NCBI GenBank assembly: GCA_027621355.1 | Contig: JAQCBZ010000008.1 | Span: 1 to 57,362, forward strand | DNA length: 57,362 nucleotides | Source of the DNA: Bacteroidota bacterium | GTDB lineage: Bacteria; Bacteroidota; Rhodothermia; Balneolales; Balneolaceae | Direction of reading: 5' to 3' | In this document: positions 9,841-19,272 of the stretch, in pieces | Numbering within the stretch: the stretch's first letter is position 1 | How the letters are laid out: each line of letters starts with the position of its first letter | Position numbers and translations under genes: made by a program | Notes under the pieces: model-generated | What the model was told of the DNA's origin: nothing | What the model saw: the letters and a program-made list of their open reading frames with translations, nothing else | Database searches by the model: none

Positions 9841-10686
9841 ATGGCTAGGAGTGGGCTAACTCGTAGCGTTTATGCGCTGCACGAAGGGGTCTTTTCGGTA
9901 GGCATGGACAAGGTTTTTCATCGTCTTGCACCGGGTGAAGAGGCTGCCAAAGGAGCGTTGAAATTATCCTTGAATCCTTTCTTGATCCTTCAAGATGATG
10001 CCGTGATTCTGCTGGATCCTGGGATGGGGGAGTTTACTCAGGATGGATCTGTGGAGGTCATGCGTCAAAATCTTGCAGAGGTGGGGTTAACCCTTGAGGA
10101 TGTGACCGATGTGGTGATCTCGCATCTTCACCTCGATCATATTGGAGGCTTAGCCCATCAAGAGGATGGCTACTGGCAACTAACATTTCCTGAGGCTACA
10201 CACTGGATAAACCGTGATGAAATAGCCCGAGTCGAAGCCAAGGGGACTTTTTATGGTGAGCGACAAACCGAATTCTTCTTTTTTGTGACCTCTAGGGCCT
10301 CCATTGAGCGTGTAGAGACTGGGGCCATTCCATTGAGAGGATGGTCCTCTCGTCATCTTGGAGGGCACACAAGCCATTCCGTTGCGTGGGTCATTGGGGA
10401 AGACTCCCCCTCTGAACCAACCTATGTGATGGCGGGCGACGTCGTGGGATCCAAGGGGGCATTGTTACGACGGTACCAAGCAAATTATGATGTAGACCCT
10501 CAGCAAGCCTCTGACGCTAGAGAAGCCATCAAGAAAGAGGCGTTTGAAAAAGGATGGATTTTTATGGCTTACCACGAAGCCACCGCTCCCTTTATGAGGT
10601 TAACGGAGTCCTCCACAAGTGGATACACTGTAGAGGCGGTCGAGATGGATCAGGGTGTGCCTGTTGTTAACCCTGACCAAGCCTAG
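9841..10686 (+). CDS. MBL-fold metallo-hydrolase
   Basis: 281 residues. The metallo-beta-lactamase signature HLHLDH is at residues 95-100, with ILLDPGMGEF before it and RHLGGHTSHSVAWVI and VMAGDVVGSKG after it supplying the remaining metal ligands. The arrangement resembles cytosolic lactonase/hydrolase-type members; there is no signal peptide. Substrate cannot be told from sequence. It is the last gene of the left (+) run, and its stop overlaps the stop of the convergent permease (CTAG shared on opposite strands). Confidence 0.85.
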   Translation: MARSGLTRSVYALHEGVFSVGMDKVFHRLAPGEEAAKGALKLSLNPFLILQDDAVILLDPGMGEFTQDGSVEVMRQNLAEVGLTLEDVTDVVISHLHLDHIGGLAHQEDGYWQLTFPEATHWINRDEIARVEAKGTFYGERQTEFFFFVTSRASIERVETGAIPLRGWSSRHLGGHTSHSVAWVIGEDSPSEPTYVMAGDVVGSKGALLRRYQANYDVDPQQASDAREAIKKEAFEKGWIFMAYHEATAPFMRLTESSTSGYTVEAVEMDQGVPVVNPDQA

Positions 10687-12767
10687 CAATACTGTTTTCT
10701 GATGGTTTCGATATCGGATAGCTCTCCGATAATGGAGACCTCATCTCCTTCCATTAACTCCGTATCCCCATGAGGTATGGTCACAATACCCTGTCGTCGA
10801 ATGACCGCTACAAGGCTCTGACCTGGGAATCGAACATCACGAAGTTTCTTGCCTATCACTTCTTTACTCGCCTCTGTTTCACCCACAATGAGGTTGACAA
10901 ATCGTTCGTCCCGCAACAAAATTTCACGCAAATCGGTCTCATCTTTGGCCTTGTCCCAGTGTGCAAGGAAGGACTCGTTGTCAATCACTTCTGCAAGGTG
11001 AGCAAGAATCCGTAAATGTTGCGTTGCGTTGTGTGTCGAGCTCGCAAGGAAAATAATGGCATGGAGAGATTCGTCCCCTAGCTCCTTAAACACGGTAGGC
11101 TTGGCTAGCCTTACCAAAACCATCTCGGACGACGTTGCATTGGGAATCCTCACATGATGCAAACAGACACCTTCAGCAAGGGTCATCGCGTGGTCGTCTG
11201 GCCCTTCAGCAAAACGAGCTCGAAGTAGGTTGGCGTCACAGTTGATTCTACTCGTCATATGATTCGCCACTTGTGTAAGCAACGATTCATAATCTTTTTT
11301 GAATTGATCAAAAACCATCGAACGTGCGACCACAGATTCATATGGATCGTCTTTCCGTAACCCTTTCTCCCGCATTATGCTACGTAATTCACTATCCAGT
11401 CCTTCATCGACATGCCGACTCATCCGTGCCGTCACATGGAAAATAGCTCCTTGCCGATCGACCTTGTCCACAGCATAATAGAAGTACCACATCACACAGA
11501 CGAAGATGATGACGAGTGTAAACAATACACTCAAAATCCCCATTTCAAGGATGAGCAAGATCGAAAAGAATATCCCAAAAATTTGAACCCACGGGTAAAG
11601 GGGTGATTTGAACCCTGGATCATAGGACTCAATCTTACTTTCTCGCATGACAATCACAGCTACATTTAGCAACGCAAACAGAAGTAATTGAAAAGCAGAC
11701 GCAAGTTTCGCGACCGACTCAACATTAAACACCACCAAGAGCAAGATCATGGTTCCCGTTGTGGCGATGACACTGACCACGGGTGTCCCATTGGCACTAA
11801 TCTTGCCAAAGAATGATGGAATGAGGTTGTCACGCGCCATCGCAAAGGGGTATCGTGACGCCGATAAAATGCCCGCGTTCCCCGTGGACGCAAACGCAGC
11901 CGCAGCGGCAATCACCACCAATATGAGTCCAACACCACCTGGAAGCCAATCCATGAAGAGCTCACCGGTAGTCGCTACAGGAGTTAAATCTTGAAAAAAC
12001 TCTGCAGGCTCGAGGTAAATCACCATCAAAAGAACCCCAATTACATATACAATGGAAGCTGTGATCAGTGATAAAATCATCCCAAGGGGAATATTTCTAT
12101 CGGGGTTTTGTACCTCCTCAGAGACACTCGCAACTTTCGTAAGCCCGGTATAGGAGACAAACACCAGACCAATGGTCGACAAAAAGCCATGAGATCCAAA
12201 TTGGAAAAATGGATCAAATCGATCATTGAGGATCACTTGAAGGTCCAGGCTCGCGATTTTGAAAAGCCCCTGTACGAGGTAAAAAATCATAATGGTGATC
12301 AACGTAGCCACCAAAAAGCGTTGCAATCCTGTGGATTCTTTGGCTCCAATGATGTTGAGCACACCAAATATGAGCGTTAACACTACCGCCACAGGTACAA
12401 TGGGAAGGTCAATAAAGACGGCGATGTAAGCCCCCATCCCAATCAAAGCAAAAGCACTTTTAAAAATCAAGGCAAACCATGAACCCATCCCACCAATGGT
12501 TCCCATGACGGGTCCTAAGCTTCTGTCAATAAAATAGTACGCGCCACCGGCTCGTGGCATCGCTGTAGATAGCTCTGCAACACTAAACATGGAGGGTAAA
12601 ATCAAAAATCCAGCTAGTAGATATGCCAGGAACACGGAAGAGCCTGTCTGAGAGGCTGCTAACCCTGGAAGCAAGAAAAACCCAGATGAAAACATCGCAC
12701 CTGTACTAATGGCGTAAACGTCCATTAGCGTGAGTTTTTTCTCTAATTTTTCACCTTTTTTTGCCAA
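10683..12767 (-). CDS. APC-family amino-acid permease fused to PTS EIIA-like and TrkA-C-like domains
   Basis: 694 residues. Residues ~10-430 form an APC-type permease with about 12 transmembrane helices (TLMDVYAISTGAMFSSGFFLLPG; RAGGAYYFIDRSLGP). After a linker, residues ~480-640 resemble a PTS EIIA (mannitol/Ntr) domain: AEGVCLHH aligns with GVAIPH, so His538 occupies the phosphorylated position, and HLRILAHLAEVI follows. The last ~60 residues (KLRDVRFPGQSLVAVIRR to EGDEVSIIGEL) are TrkA-C/RCK-C-like. The likely start is a TTG; an in-frame ATG lies 14 codons further on. Transport of an amino acid under phosphorylation or ligand control is inferred; the substrate is unknown. Confidence 0.85.
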   Translation of the reverse strand: MAKKGEKLEKKLTLMDVYAISTGAMFSSGFFLLPGLAASQTGSSVFLAYLLAGFLILPSMFSVAELSTAMPRAGGAYYFIDRSLGPVMGTIGGMGSWFALIFKSAFALIGMGAYIAVFIDLPIVPVAVVLTLIFGVLNIIGAKESTGLQRFLVATLITIMIFYLVQGLFKIASLDLQVILNDRFDPFFQFGSHGFLSTIGLVFVSYTGLTKVASVSEEVQNPDRNIPLGMILSLITASIVYVIGVLLMVIYLEPAEFFQDLTPVATTGELFMDWLPGGVGLILVVIAAAAAFASTGNAGILSASRYPFAMARDNLIPSFFGKISANGTPVVSVIATTGTMILLLVVFNVESVAKLASAFQLLLFALLNVAVIVMRESKIESYDPGFKSPLYPWVQIFGIFFSILLILEMGILSVLFTLVIIFVCVMWYFYYAVDKVDRQGAIFHVTARMSRHVDEGLDSELRSIMREKGLRKDDPYESVVARSMVFDQFKKDYESLLTQVANHMTSRINCDANLLRARFAEGPDDHAMTLAEGVCLHHVRIPNATSSEMVLVRLAKPTVFKELGDESLHAIIFLASSTHNATQHLRILAHLAEVIDNESFLAHWDKAKDETDLREILLRDERFVNLIVGETEASKEVIGKKLRDVRFPGQSLVAVIRRQGIVTIPHGDTELMEGDEVSIIGELSDIETIRKQYC

Positions 12768-12841
12768 ATTTGCGCGACCTTAAACTGTTCAATGATGATT
12801 CAATATATTCTTTTCTCCAAAACCCTGATGCTATCGTTAGC

Positions 12842-14095
12842 GTGATACATTCCTTCCGTAGACATACCCTAGTAAAGTTCGGAGGTTCCTCACTCGCATC
12901 ATCAAACGCGTGGCAACACGTATTCGATCACATCCGTAGGAGTCATCATAATCAACCCTTGATCGTTGTCGTCTCTGCTGTGGGTAAAACAACACGAGCT
13001 CTGGTTGGATGTGTACATCATGCCGCGCAAGGAAGACTCGACGAGGTGGAGCAAGGACTTAACGAAATCTGGGCAACGCACAAACTCATTGCCTTGGAAT
13101 GTATTCAACCTGAGGAATGGACTGCTCTCGAAGACTGGGTAGATCATCTTTTGAGTCAACTTCACCAAGAAGCGATGCAGATGGCCAAAGAACTCCTAAA
13201 TCACCCCTCCCCCGTGTGTTCCGCCCATGGGGATGCTATACTGAGTCTTGGAGAGCGTGCAACTTCGCAGATATTTCAGAAGGTTCTTGAGAATGTGGGT
13301 GTACCCTCGGTGTGGGTAGATGCTCGTGAGGTCATTATGACAGACGAAAGCTTTGGTGCAGCTAAACCAGATCGAGCCAAAATCAAGGATGCGTTGACAC
13401 AGCATCACTCCCTCTCTTCGTTTTGGGCAACGCTTCAAGAGCAACCACCGAAAAGAGAGATTCCGGTCCCCGTGCTTGGGGGATTTATGGGGCGCTCTTT
13501 GTCAGGGTCCCCCACGACTCTTGGGTTTGAAGGGTCTGATCTCACCGCCACCTTACTTGCGGAGGCCTCCAACGCTGAACGTGTTACCATATTTACGGAT
13601 GTGGATGGCATCATGACGACGGACCCTCGCGTCGTGCCCAATGCAAAGCATATCCCCACCTTGACCTACGATGAGGCAGAGGATCTTGCACTTGGGGGTG
13701 CCCGAGTTTTGCACCCTCAAACCCTAGTGCCCGTGGTTGAACAAAGCATTCCCGTGCATGTGCGAAACACATTCCAGCCAGATCACCCAGGAACGATCAT
13801 TGGGCCCCAACGTGACTCTTCTGCGCACACCCCATTTGTGAAAGAATGGAAAGCTGTAGCCATGGCCGTCACAAATCAAGCCGACGATTCCTCCGTGTTG
13901 ACTTTTTTGCACGCAACGCCAGATGGACAGTCTCAACTCCGCCAATGGAGCGAAGCCTATGCTCTTCAACTTGATGTCGATGTACATGGCTGGCACCTTC
14001 ATTTACCCCCTTTGGCTGCATTGAAATCAGGGCTGAATTCTGACTCTTCCCTTCCCTTGAGTCTACAAGCAATCCACGACATCTTCTTCCCCTAG
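12842..14095 (+). CDS. lysC: Aspartate kinase with shortened regulatory region
   Basis: Catalyses the ATP-dependent phosphorylation of aspartate, the first step towards Lys, Met and Thr. Motifs: VKFGGSSLA at the N-terminus, VVVSAVGKTT, FEGSDLTATLLA, TDVDGIMTTDPR and GARVLHPQTLVP. I place the start at the GTG at 12842, giving 417 residues with the nucleotide-binding strand ten residues in, as is usual; the longer frame from a TTG at 12761 would run into the divergent permease. About 95 residues follow the kinase core, whereas the usual ACT pair needs ~140; the tail shows only one weak ACT-like segment. Feedback control may differ from standard enzymes. Confidence 0.88.
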   Translation: MIHSFRRHTLVKFGGSSLASSNAWQHVFDHIRRSHHNQPLIVVVSAVGKTTRALVGCVHHAAQGRLDEVEQGLNEIWATHKLIALECIQPEEWTALEDWVDHLLSQLHQEAMQMAKELLNHPSPVCSAHGDAILSLGERATSQIFQKVLENVGVPSVWVDAREVIMTDESFGAAKPDRAKIKDALTQHHSLSSFWATLQEQPPKREIPVPVLGGFMGRSLSGSPTTLGFEGSDLTATLLAEASNAERVTIFTDVDGIMTTDPRVVPNAKHIPTLTYDEAEDLALGGARVLHPQTLVPVVEQSIPVHVRNTFQPDHPGTIIGPQRDSSAHTPFVKEWKAVAMAVTNQADDSSVLTFLHATPDGQSQLRQWSEAYALQLDVDVHGWHLHLPPLAALKSGLNSDSSLPLSLQAIHDIFFP

Positions 14096-14126
14096 AATCT
14101 GTATTTTAGTCTAAATCATTCTTTCT

Positions 14127-15617
14127 ATGTCTAACTCTGTTCGCGTCCGTTTTGCCCCCTCTCCTACGGGATTCCTACATATTGGAGGGCTTCGTACGGC
14201 ACTCTATAATTATCTGTATGCCAAGCATCATGGAGGGACCTTTATCCTTCGTATTGAGGACACCGATCAAGCTCGATTTGTTGAAGGGGCCGAAGAAGAC
14301 ATTATAAGATCACTCGAGTGGTGTGGGATTGAAATCGATGAAAGCCCTATCCATGGGGGAGAAGCGGGGCCTTATCGACAAAGTGAGCGCAAACAGCGAT
14401 ACATGGACGCCGCAATGCAGCTAGTAGAGGCCGATGTCGCCTATTATGCATTCGACACAGCAGAGGAGATTGAGACAATGCGTGAGCGACTCAAAGCATC
14501 GGGAAACCCTTCGCCTTCCTATGATTCGATTACACGTCAGTCAATGAAAAACTCCTTGACGCTACCCTCTGAAGAGGTTCAAAAACGTCTTGAGACGGGT
14601 GAGCCCTATGTGATTCGCCTCAAAGTTCCGCGTCGTGAGTCCGTTCAGTTTACTGACATCATACGTGGCGTCGTCACCTTTGAAACCAAGGGATTGGATG
14701 ACCAGGTGCTGATGAAGTCCGACGGCATGCCAACCTATCACCTTGCTAATGTTGTGGATGATCACGATATGGGTGTGACCCACGTGATTCGTGGAGAGGA
14801 ATGGCTGAGTAGTGCACCCAAACATATGTTGTTGTACCAATACCTTGGATGGGAGCCTCCTACTATGGCCCATTTGCCTTTGATTATGTCCCCCAGTGGA
14901 GGAAAGCTCTCCAAACGAAAAGCAGAGCAAGAGGGAATCCCTGTAAATACCCGGGACTATATCGATGGGCATTATGAGCCACAGGCTTTGGTCAATTTCC
15001 TGGCTTATTTGGGATGGAGCCCTGGTGATGATTCAGAAATCCACTCAATGGATGAACTTGTGGACCTTTTTTCACTCGAGAAAGTGAGTAAAGCAGGGGC
15101 TGTATTTAACTTCAAAAAACTCATGTGGTACAATGAGCATTATCTGCGTAATCAGGCCGACCAAGCGTTGGTCCAGAGATTGCTTGAGCTTCCTGAAACT
15201 AACTCGCTTCCAGGGGTTACAGCCGAAAGGCTTCTTGCACTCCTCCCTTTGCTCAAAGAGCGCATTACCCGGTTGGATGAATTTTTTGAGATGGGGACAT
15301 TTTTCTTCGAGGATCCTCAAGCCTATGACGAAAAAGGACTTGCAAAGGCTGGGGAGATCGCTTCAAGCATGGTGGAGGCGTTAATGCAGACCTTGCAAGC
15401 CCATCCAAAAGACGATTTAACCCCTGAAGAATACAAAACGTGGCTCCATGACACAGCTGAAGCTCAAGGTGTGGGTATGGGGAAGGTGATGCTGCCCACT
15501 CGATTGGCGATTTCAGGTGCGGGATTTGGTCCAGATCTTACCCCGAGCCTCGCGTTGTTGGGTAAAGAAACTGTACTTCGTAGATTACAAGCGGCCCTAA
15601 ATCACTGGTCCTCATGA
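14127..15617 (+). CDS. gltX: Glutamate--tRNA ligase
   Basis: 496 residues. Class I synthetase that charges tRNA(Glu) (possibly also tRNA(Gln)). The HIGH-type motif appears as HIGG at residues 18-21 within FAPSPTGFLHIGGLRTALYN, and KLSKR is at 260-264. IRGEEWLSSAPKHMLLYQYLG and the C-terminal anticodon-binding helical region are also present. Length is normal. The stop overlaps the lgt start by 4 bases (ATGA), so the two are probably translated from one message. Confidence 0.97.
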   Translation: MSNSVRVRFAPSPTGFLHIGGLRTALYNYLYAKHHGGTFILRIEDTDQARFVEGAEEDIIRSLEWCGIEIDESPIHGGEAGPYRQSERKQRYMDAAMQLVEADVAYYAFDTAEEIETMRERLKASGNPSPSYDSITRQSMKNSLTLPSEEVQKRLETGEPYVIRLKVPRRESVQFTDIIRGVVTFETKGLDDQVLMKSDGMPTYHLANVVDDHDMGVTHVIRGEEWLSSAPKHMLLYQYLGWEPPTMAHLPLIMSPSGGKLSKRKAEQEGIPVNTRDYIDGHYEPQALVNFLAYLGWSPGDDSEIHSMDELVDLFSLEKVSKAGAVFNFKKLMWYNEHYLRNQADQALVQRLLELPETNSLPGVTAERLLALLPLLKERITRLDEFFEMGTFFFEDPQAYDEKGLAKAGEIASSMVEALMQTLQAHPKDDLTPEEYKTWLHDTAEAQGVGMGKVMLPTRLAISGAGFGPDLTPSLALLGKETVLRRLQAALNHWSS

Positions 15618-16627
15618 GTCTATACTCTATAATTTCAGTCTTTGCAGCGTTTGTATGGAATGGGCAACCCATCCTATTCTCGATTCCAGCTATTGACCTA
15701 CCCTTCAGTATCTCATGGCTAGCGCTACTTGGTGGCTTTTTTGGTTCTCAGTGGTTGCATAGTCGATGGCAAAAAAAGGGGGTGTCACCCATTCCTTTTG
15801 GATTCTGGGGCATCTTTGTGGCTCTTTTCATTGGAATTCAGTTACTAGATTTGATCATACAGGGTCCAGGTTTCTCTACCATTGGCCCAATCGAACCTCG
15901 ATGGTATGGCTTGATGTTTGCTCTGGCTTTTATATCAGGGTATTTGTTGGCTTCTCGTGAGTTAACCTGGATCGGTCTATCCCCCCAAGAATTGGATCGC
16001 CTCCTTATGGTTGTGTTAATCTCTACGGTTGTGGGTGCACGTTTGGGACATGTCATTTTTTATGACCTAGACTATTATTTAGCAAACCCTGAACTGATTC
16101 CGCAGATTTGGAGAGGTGGATTGGCTAGTCACGGTGCGGCGATTGCCATTCCGCTCGCCGTGTGGTTTTATACAAGAAGCCTCAAAAAGATCACCTTTCT
16201 TCAACTTGCAGATCGCATCGTCATTGGGGTCTCCATTGCTGGGATGTTTATACGTACGGGTAATTTCTTCAATTCAGAAATCTTAGGGCAACCAACGGAT
16301 TTGCCTTGGGCAATTGTTTTTGCTCAACGTGACCTGTTGCCTCGTCACCCAACGATGCTATATGAGGCTCTATGGTGTCTTGTCGTGCTGGCGGTATTGT
16401 TATTTCTTCTCCATCGATATGCCAAAAAACCACCCAAAGGGCTTCTACTCGGAACCTTCCTCAGCGTCATGTTTAGCGGTCGATTTATGCTCGAGTTTAC
16501 AAAAATGCGTCAAGCAGCCTTTGCTACCGACTGGCCACTTAGTATGGGTCAATTGCTGAGCATTCCTGCAATTCTAATCGGACTCTGGCTGATCGTTCGA
16601 GCCTTAAGGAGCAAGTCAAGCACTTAG
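15614..16627 (+). CDS. lgt: Prolipoprotein diacylglyceryl transferase
   Basis: 337 residues with about seven membrane segments. Transfers diacylglycerol from phosphatidylglycerol to the lipobox cysteine of prolipoproteins. Family signatures: RWYGLMFALAF, GARLGHVIFYD, GGLASHGAA, RTGNFFNSEILGQPTD and HPTMLYEALW, which include the conserved His and Arg residues. The N-terminal ~90 residues are longer than in the E. coli enzyme and hold extra hydrophobic helices, as in Bacteroidota-type Lgt. Convergent with the porin gene, overlapping it by 4 bases. Confidence 0.94.
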   Translation: MSLYSIISVFAAFVWNGQPILFSIPAIDLPFSISWLALLGGFFGSQWLHSRWQKKGVSPIPFGFWGIFVALFIGIQLLDLIIQGPGFSTIGPIEPRWYGLMFALAFISGYLLASRELTWIGLSPQELDRLLMVVLISTVVGARLGHVIFYDLDYYLANPELIPQIWRGGLASHGAAIAIPLAVWFYTRSLKKITFLQLADRIVIGVSIAGMFIRTGNFFNSEILGQPTDLPWAIVFAQRDLLPRHPTMLYEALWCLVVLAVLLFLLHRYAKKPPKGLLLGTFLSVMFSGRFMLEFTKMRQAAFATDWPLSMGQLLSIPAILIGLWLIVRALRSKSST

Positions 16628-17718
16628 AAAGCAAGCTGAACATTAAGCCTAAGCTCTGATTCTTCGAATTGATAGTCAGCGTTCATATACCCAATCACAT
16701 TCACCTGGACTGCGATTACATCGTTCAACGCGCGCTTGTACCCTATGGTTGCATCATGCTTCAACGTCGTACTTGACGTCCGATTCATCCGCTGCCATCG
16801 CACGGCAAACGTATTGATCTCGCTCGGCGTATAACCCAGCGTGACAAATCCAGACGTAAACTCTACCCCTTTGTCCACAACCAGGTCGAGCTGTGAACGG
16901 ATCCCTTCAGCAGCCAGAAACCATTTTTTGGATTCAAGTCGCGTATCCACACCGATAGACTCTCGGTACCCATCGACCAAAAACATCCGATTGAGACCGA
17001 TGCGCACTTGATCGCTGTAGCCCGCTTGGACAAATGTCCCCACTTTCATGTCTACCCCCCACCGTTTCGCCTCGACCTGAAAACGCCCTACACCCAAGAA
17101 CTTCTCATCTTGATTTGTTGAACGCCCTTCTCCGTTGTAGATCCCAAGCCAAAGTTTCATAGGGCCATGCGATACTCTCCCTCGAATCCCAATATCTGGG
17201 CCACCCAAGAAATAATTTGAGCCAATATTGCGTCCAATAAAATCATCCTCATCAGGTGTTGGAAAGAAATCTAAATTGGGCAACATCTTCATGTTGCCAA
17301 CTCTCAACTCAGCTTTGTTTTGCCAAAACGTCTTGTATATGTTAATGCCTTGAAACCCTGGATTTGCCGAAGCATTGTACTGAAGCTGAAATCCATAGCC
17401 ATCGGCAAAAGTCCCCTTGAGTCCTAACCTTGATTGGGCAACCCTAAATTGATTCGAAGCGAATGTGGCATTTTGATAGGGTGTGGCATAGGCGTGAAAC
17501 TGAATCATGGCAAGCCATTCAAATTCCCCAGACTCAAGGTAGGATTGGATCGAGCCTGGCTGCGAAGTCTCTTGTCCATGAACGGCTGAGAATGGACCGA
17601 GGCTCATGAGTCCTACAAAAAGAAAAAGGACCGCATGAAACTTGTAAGAATGTTTGCCACTGAGACGTTTTTTGCGCCTCGGCTTGCCGTTCGTTCGGTT
17701 ATATAATGTGCTAATCAT
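16624..17718 (-). CDS. Phosphate-selective porin O/P-like outer-membrane protein
   Basis: 364 residues. A basic N-terminus and a hydrophobic signal (AVLFLFVGLMSLGPFSAVHGQ) are followed by an alternating beta-strand pattern that ends in an aromatic-tipped strand (LRLNVQLAF), typical of a 16-18-stranded porin. Segments such as SRLGLKGTFADGYGFQLQYN, RVGNMKMLPNLDFFPT and FLGGPDIGIRG resemble the OprO/OprP family. The pore substrate cannot be inferred reliably; anion or phosphate is only the family default. It is transcribed away from the phosphohexomutase gene. Confidence 0.75.
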   Translation of the reverse strand: MISTLYNRTNGKPRRKKRLSGKHSYKFHAVLFLFVGLMSLGPFSAVHGQETSQPGSIQSYLESGEFEWLAMIQFHAYATPYQNATFASNQFRVAQSRLGLKGTFADGYGFQLQYNASANPGFQGINIYKTFWQNKAELRVGNMKMLPNLDFFPTPDEDDFIGRNIGSNYFLGGPDIGIRGRVSHGPMKLWLGIYNGEGRSTNQDEKFLGVGRFQVEAKRWGVDMKVGTFVQAGYSDQVRIGLNRMFLVDGYRESIGVDTRLESKKWFLAAEGIRSQLDLVVDKGVEFTSGFVTLGYTPSEINTFAVRWQRMNRTSSTTLKHDATIGYKRALNDVIAVQVNVIGYMNADYQFEESELRLNVQLAF

Positions 17719-17741
17719 TTGGTTTGGGCCAAGAGGTGTGC

Positions 17742-17770
17742 TTGTATTACCTTGTATTCATTAAGATAAT
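17742..17770 (+). promoter_or_regulatory. Candidate sigma-70-type promoter for the phosphohexomutase gene
   Basis: TTGTAT at 17742-17747 and GATAAT at 17765-17770 are separated by 17 bases, 84 bases upstream of the ATG at 17854. It lies in the divergent gap between the porin and mutase genes. The match is moderate and rests on spacing and hexamers only. Confidence 0.35.
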
Positions 17771-17853
17771 AGATTTTAGGGCCATGTTGAAGCTTCCACA
17801 AGCCTCAGAAACCGTTACCTTTCAACATACCCTTTTCCTTAATTCCACTACTC

Positions 17854-19260
17854 ATGATTCGATTTGGCACCGACGGCTGGCGAGCTATTATTGCAAAAGA
17901 CTTCACCTTCGAGAATGTTAACCGTGTCACGCAAGCAACGGCACGGTGGATCCAATCCGAGTCTATCACACAGCATGGAGTGGTCATAGGCCATGATGCA
18001 CGTTTTTTGGGGCGTGAATTTGCTGAGCACTGCGCATGCACCTTTGCAGCCATGGGCATTCCTGTGAAGATGGCCAATACGATAGCTCCCACACCTGCCG
18101 TAAGCTGGGGCGCCTTGGAGTACGACGCGGTGGGAATTGTCATTACGGCGAGTCACAATCCGCCGGCCTATAATGGGTTTAAAATTAAAGCGCCCTTTGG
18201 AGGACCCGCAACACCAGATCAAATTACCGCTGTGGAAGCACATCTCCCCTCCATCGACGCACCCCTCGATGTGAAGGATTTTGAAACCTATGTTGCGGAG
18301 GGTGTGATTGAAGAAATCGACCTCGTGGACCACTACATGAAAGATCTTGCCTCAAAAATAGATCTAGATGCCATTCGACAAAGCGGCATCAAAATTGCAC
18401 ACGATGCCATGTATGGAGCTGGGATGGGCCTTATCGAGCGATTATTACCAGGCCAAATGGTGTCGTTACACGACGAAGTGAATCCAAGTTTTCATGGCCA
18501 GGCTCCAGAACCCATTGAGCGGAATCTTCCCGAGCTTCCCAAGGCTGTGATTGAACATGGTTGTGCCGTGGGTTTAGCCAATGATGGAGATGCTGATCGT
18601 ATAGGCATGGTCGATGAGCGTGGGGTTTTTGTGGATTCCCACCAAATGCTTTCGCTTCTGACGTGGTATCAATCGCAAGTGAAAGGACTCAAAGGAGATG
18701 TCATCAAGACCTTTTCTACAACAACCATGCTTGATAAAATGGCCGCTGCTTATGGCCTGGGCTTCGAAACGCGCCCGATTGGCTTTAAGCATGTCGCAGA
18801 AAGGATTATCTCAGGTGATGTCCTTGTAGGTGGCGAGGAATCTGGAGGACTTGCTGTGAAAGGTCACATCCCAGAGAGAGATGGTCTTTATATCGGTCTG
18901 TTGATTACAGAAATGGTCGTCACCTCCGGAAAATCGTTAAGCGAGCTCATTCAAGGTCTTTTTGATGAGTTTGGCCTCCATGCCACGTGGCGAGAAGATC
19001 TTCATACCGAAGAGCACAAAAAACAAGCCATGATGGAAGCATGTAAAGCAAAGAAAATCACCCAGATTGCTGGGATTAAAGTTAAAGATTGGGACATGCT
19101 CGATGGGGTCAAGCATCTCATGGAAGATGGGTCTTGGCTGCTGGTTCGCCCATCGGGTACCGAGCCTGTGCTCCGAATCTACTCCGAATCAGACACCCAT
19201 GAGAAAGCACAAGCATTGGTGAAGGAGACCGTGGCCATGGTAGACAATCCCCCCGGCTAA
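17854..19260 (+). CDS. Phosphoglucomutase/phosphomannomutase family protein
   Basis: 468 residues, alpha-D-phosphohexomutase superfamily. The four signature loops are present: catalytic serine S100 in ITASHNPPAYNG, metal loop NDGDADRIG, sugar-binding loop GGEESGGLAVKGHIPERDG, and phosphate-binding loop RPSGTEPVLRIYSES. It interconverts hexose 1- and 6-phosphates for nucleotide-sugar and envelope synthesis. The TASHNP form and overall length fit Bacteroidota-type PGM/PMM; a GlmM role cannot be excluded. A ZIP transporter gene follows after 12 bases. Confidence 0.93.
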   Translation: MIRFGTDGWRAIIAKDFTFENVNRVTQATARWIQSESITQHGVVIGHDARFLGREFAEHCACTFAAMGIPVKMANTIAPTPAVSWGALEYDAVGIVITASHNPPAYNGFKIKAPFGGPATPDQITAVEAHLPSIDAPLDVKDFETYVAEGVIEEIDLVDHYMKDLASKIDLDAIRQSGIKIAHDAMYGAGMGLIERLLPGQMVSLHDEVNPSFHGQAPEPIERNLPELPKAVIEHGCAVGLANDGDADRIGMVDERGVFVDSHQMLSLLTWYQSQVKGLKGDVIKTFSTTTMLDKMAAAYGLGFETRPIGFKHVAERIISGDVLVGGEESGGLAVKGHIPERDGLYIGLLITEMVVTSGKSLSELIQGLFDEFGLHATWREDLHTEEHKKQAMMEACKAKKITQIAGIKVKDWDMLDGVKHLMEDGSWLLVRPSGTEPVLRIYSESDTHEKAQALVKETVAMVDNPPG

Positions 19261-19272
19261 GGGCCACAAAGG

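Noticed and set aside
12761-12841. Upstream extension of aspartate kinase from a TTG
   Set aside because: It would overlap the divergent permease start and add 27 residues not seen in the family; the GTG at 12842 gives the normal N-terminus.
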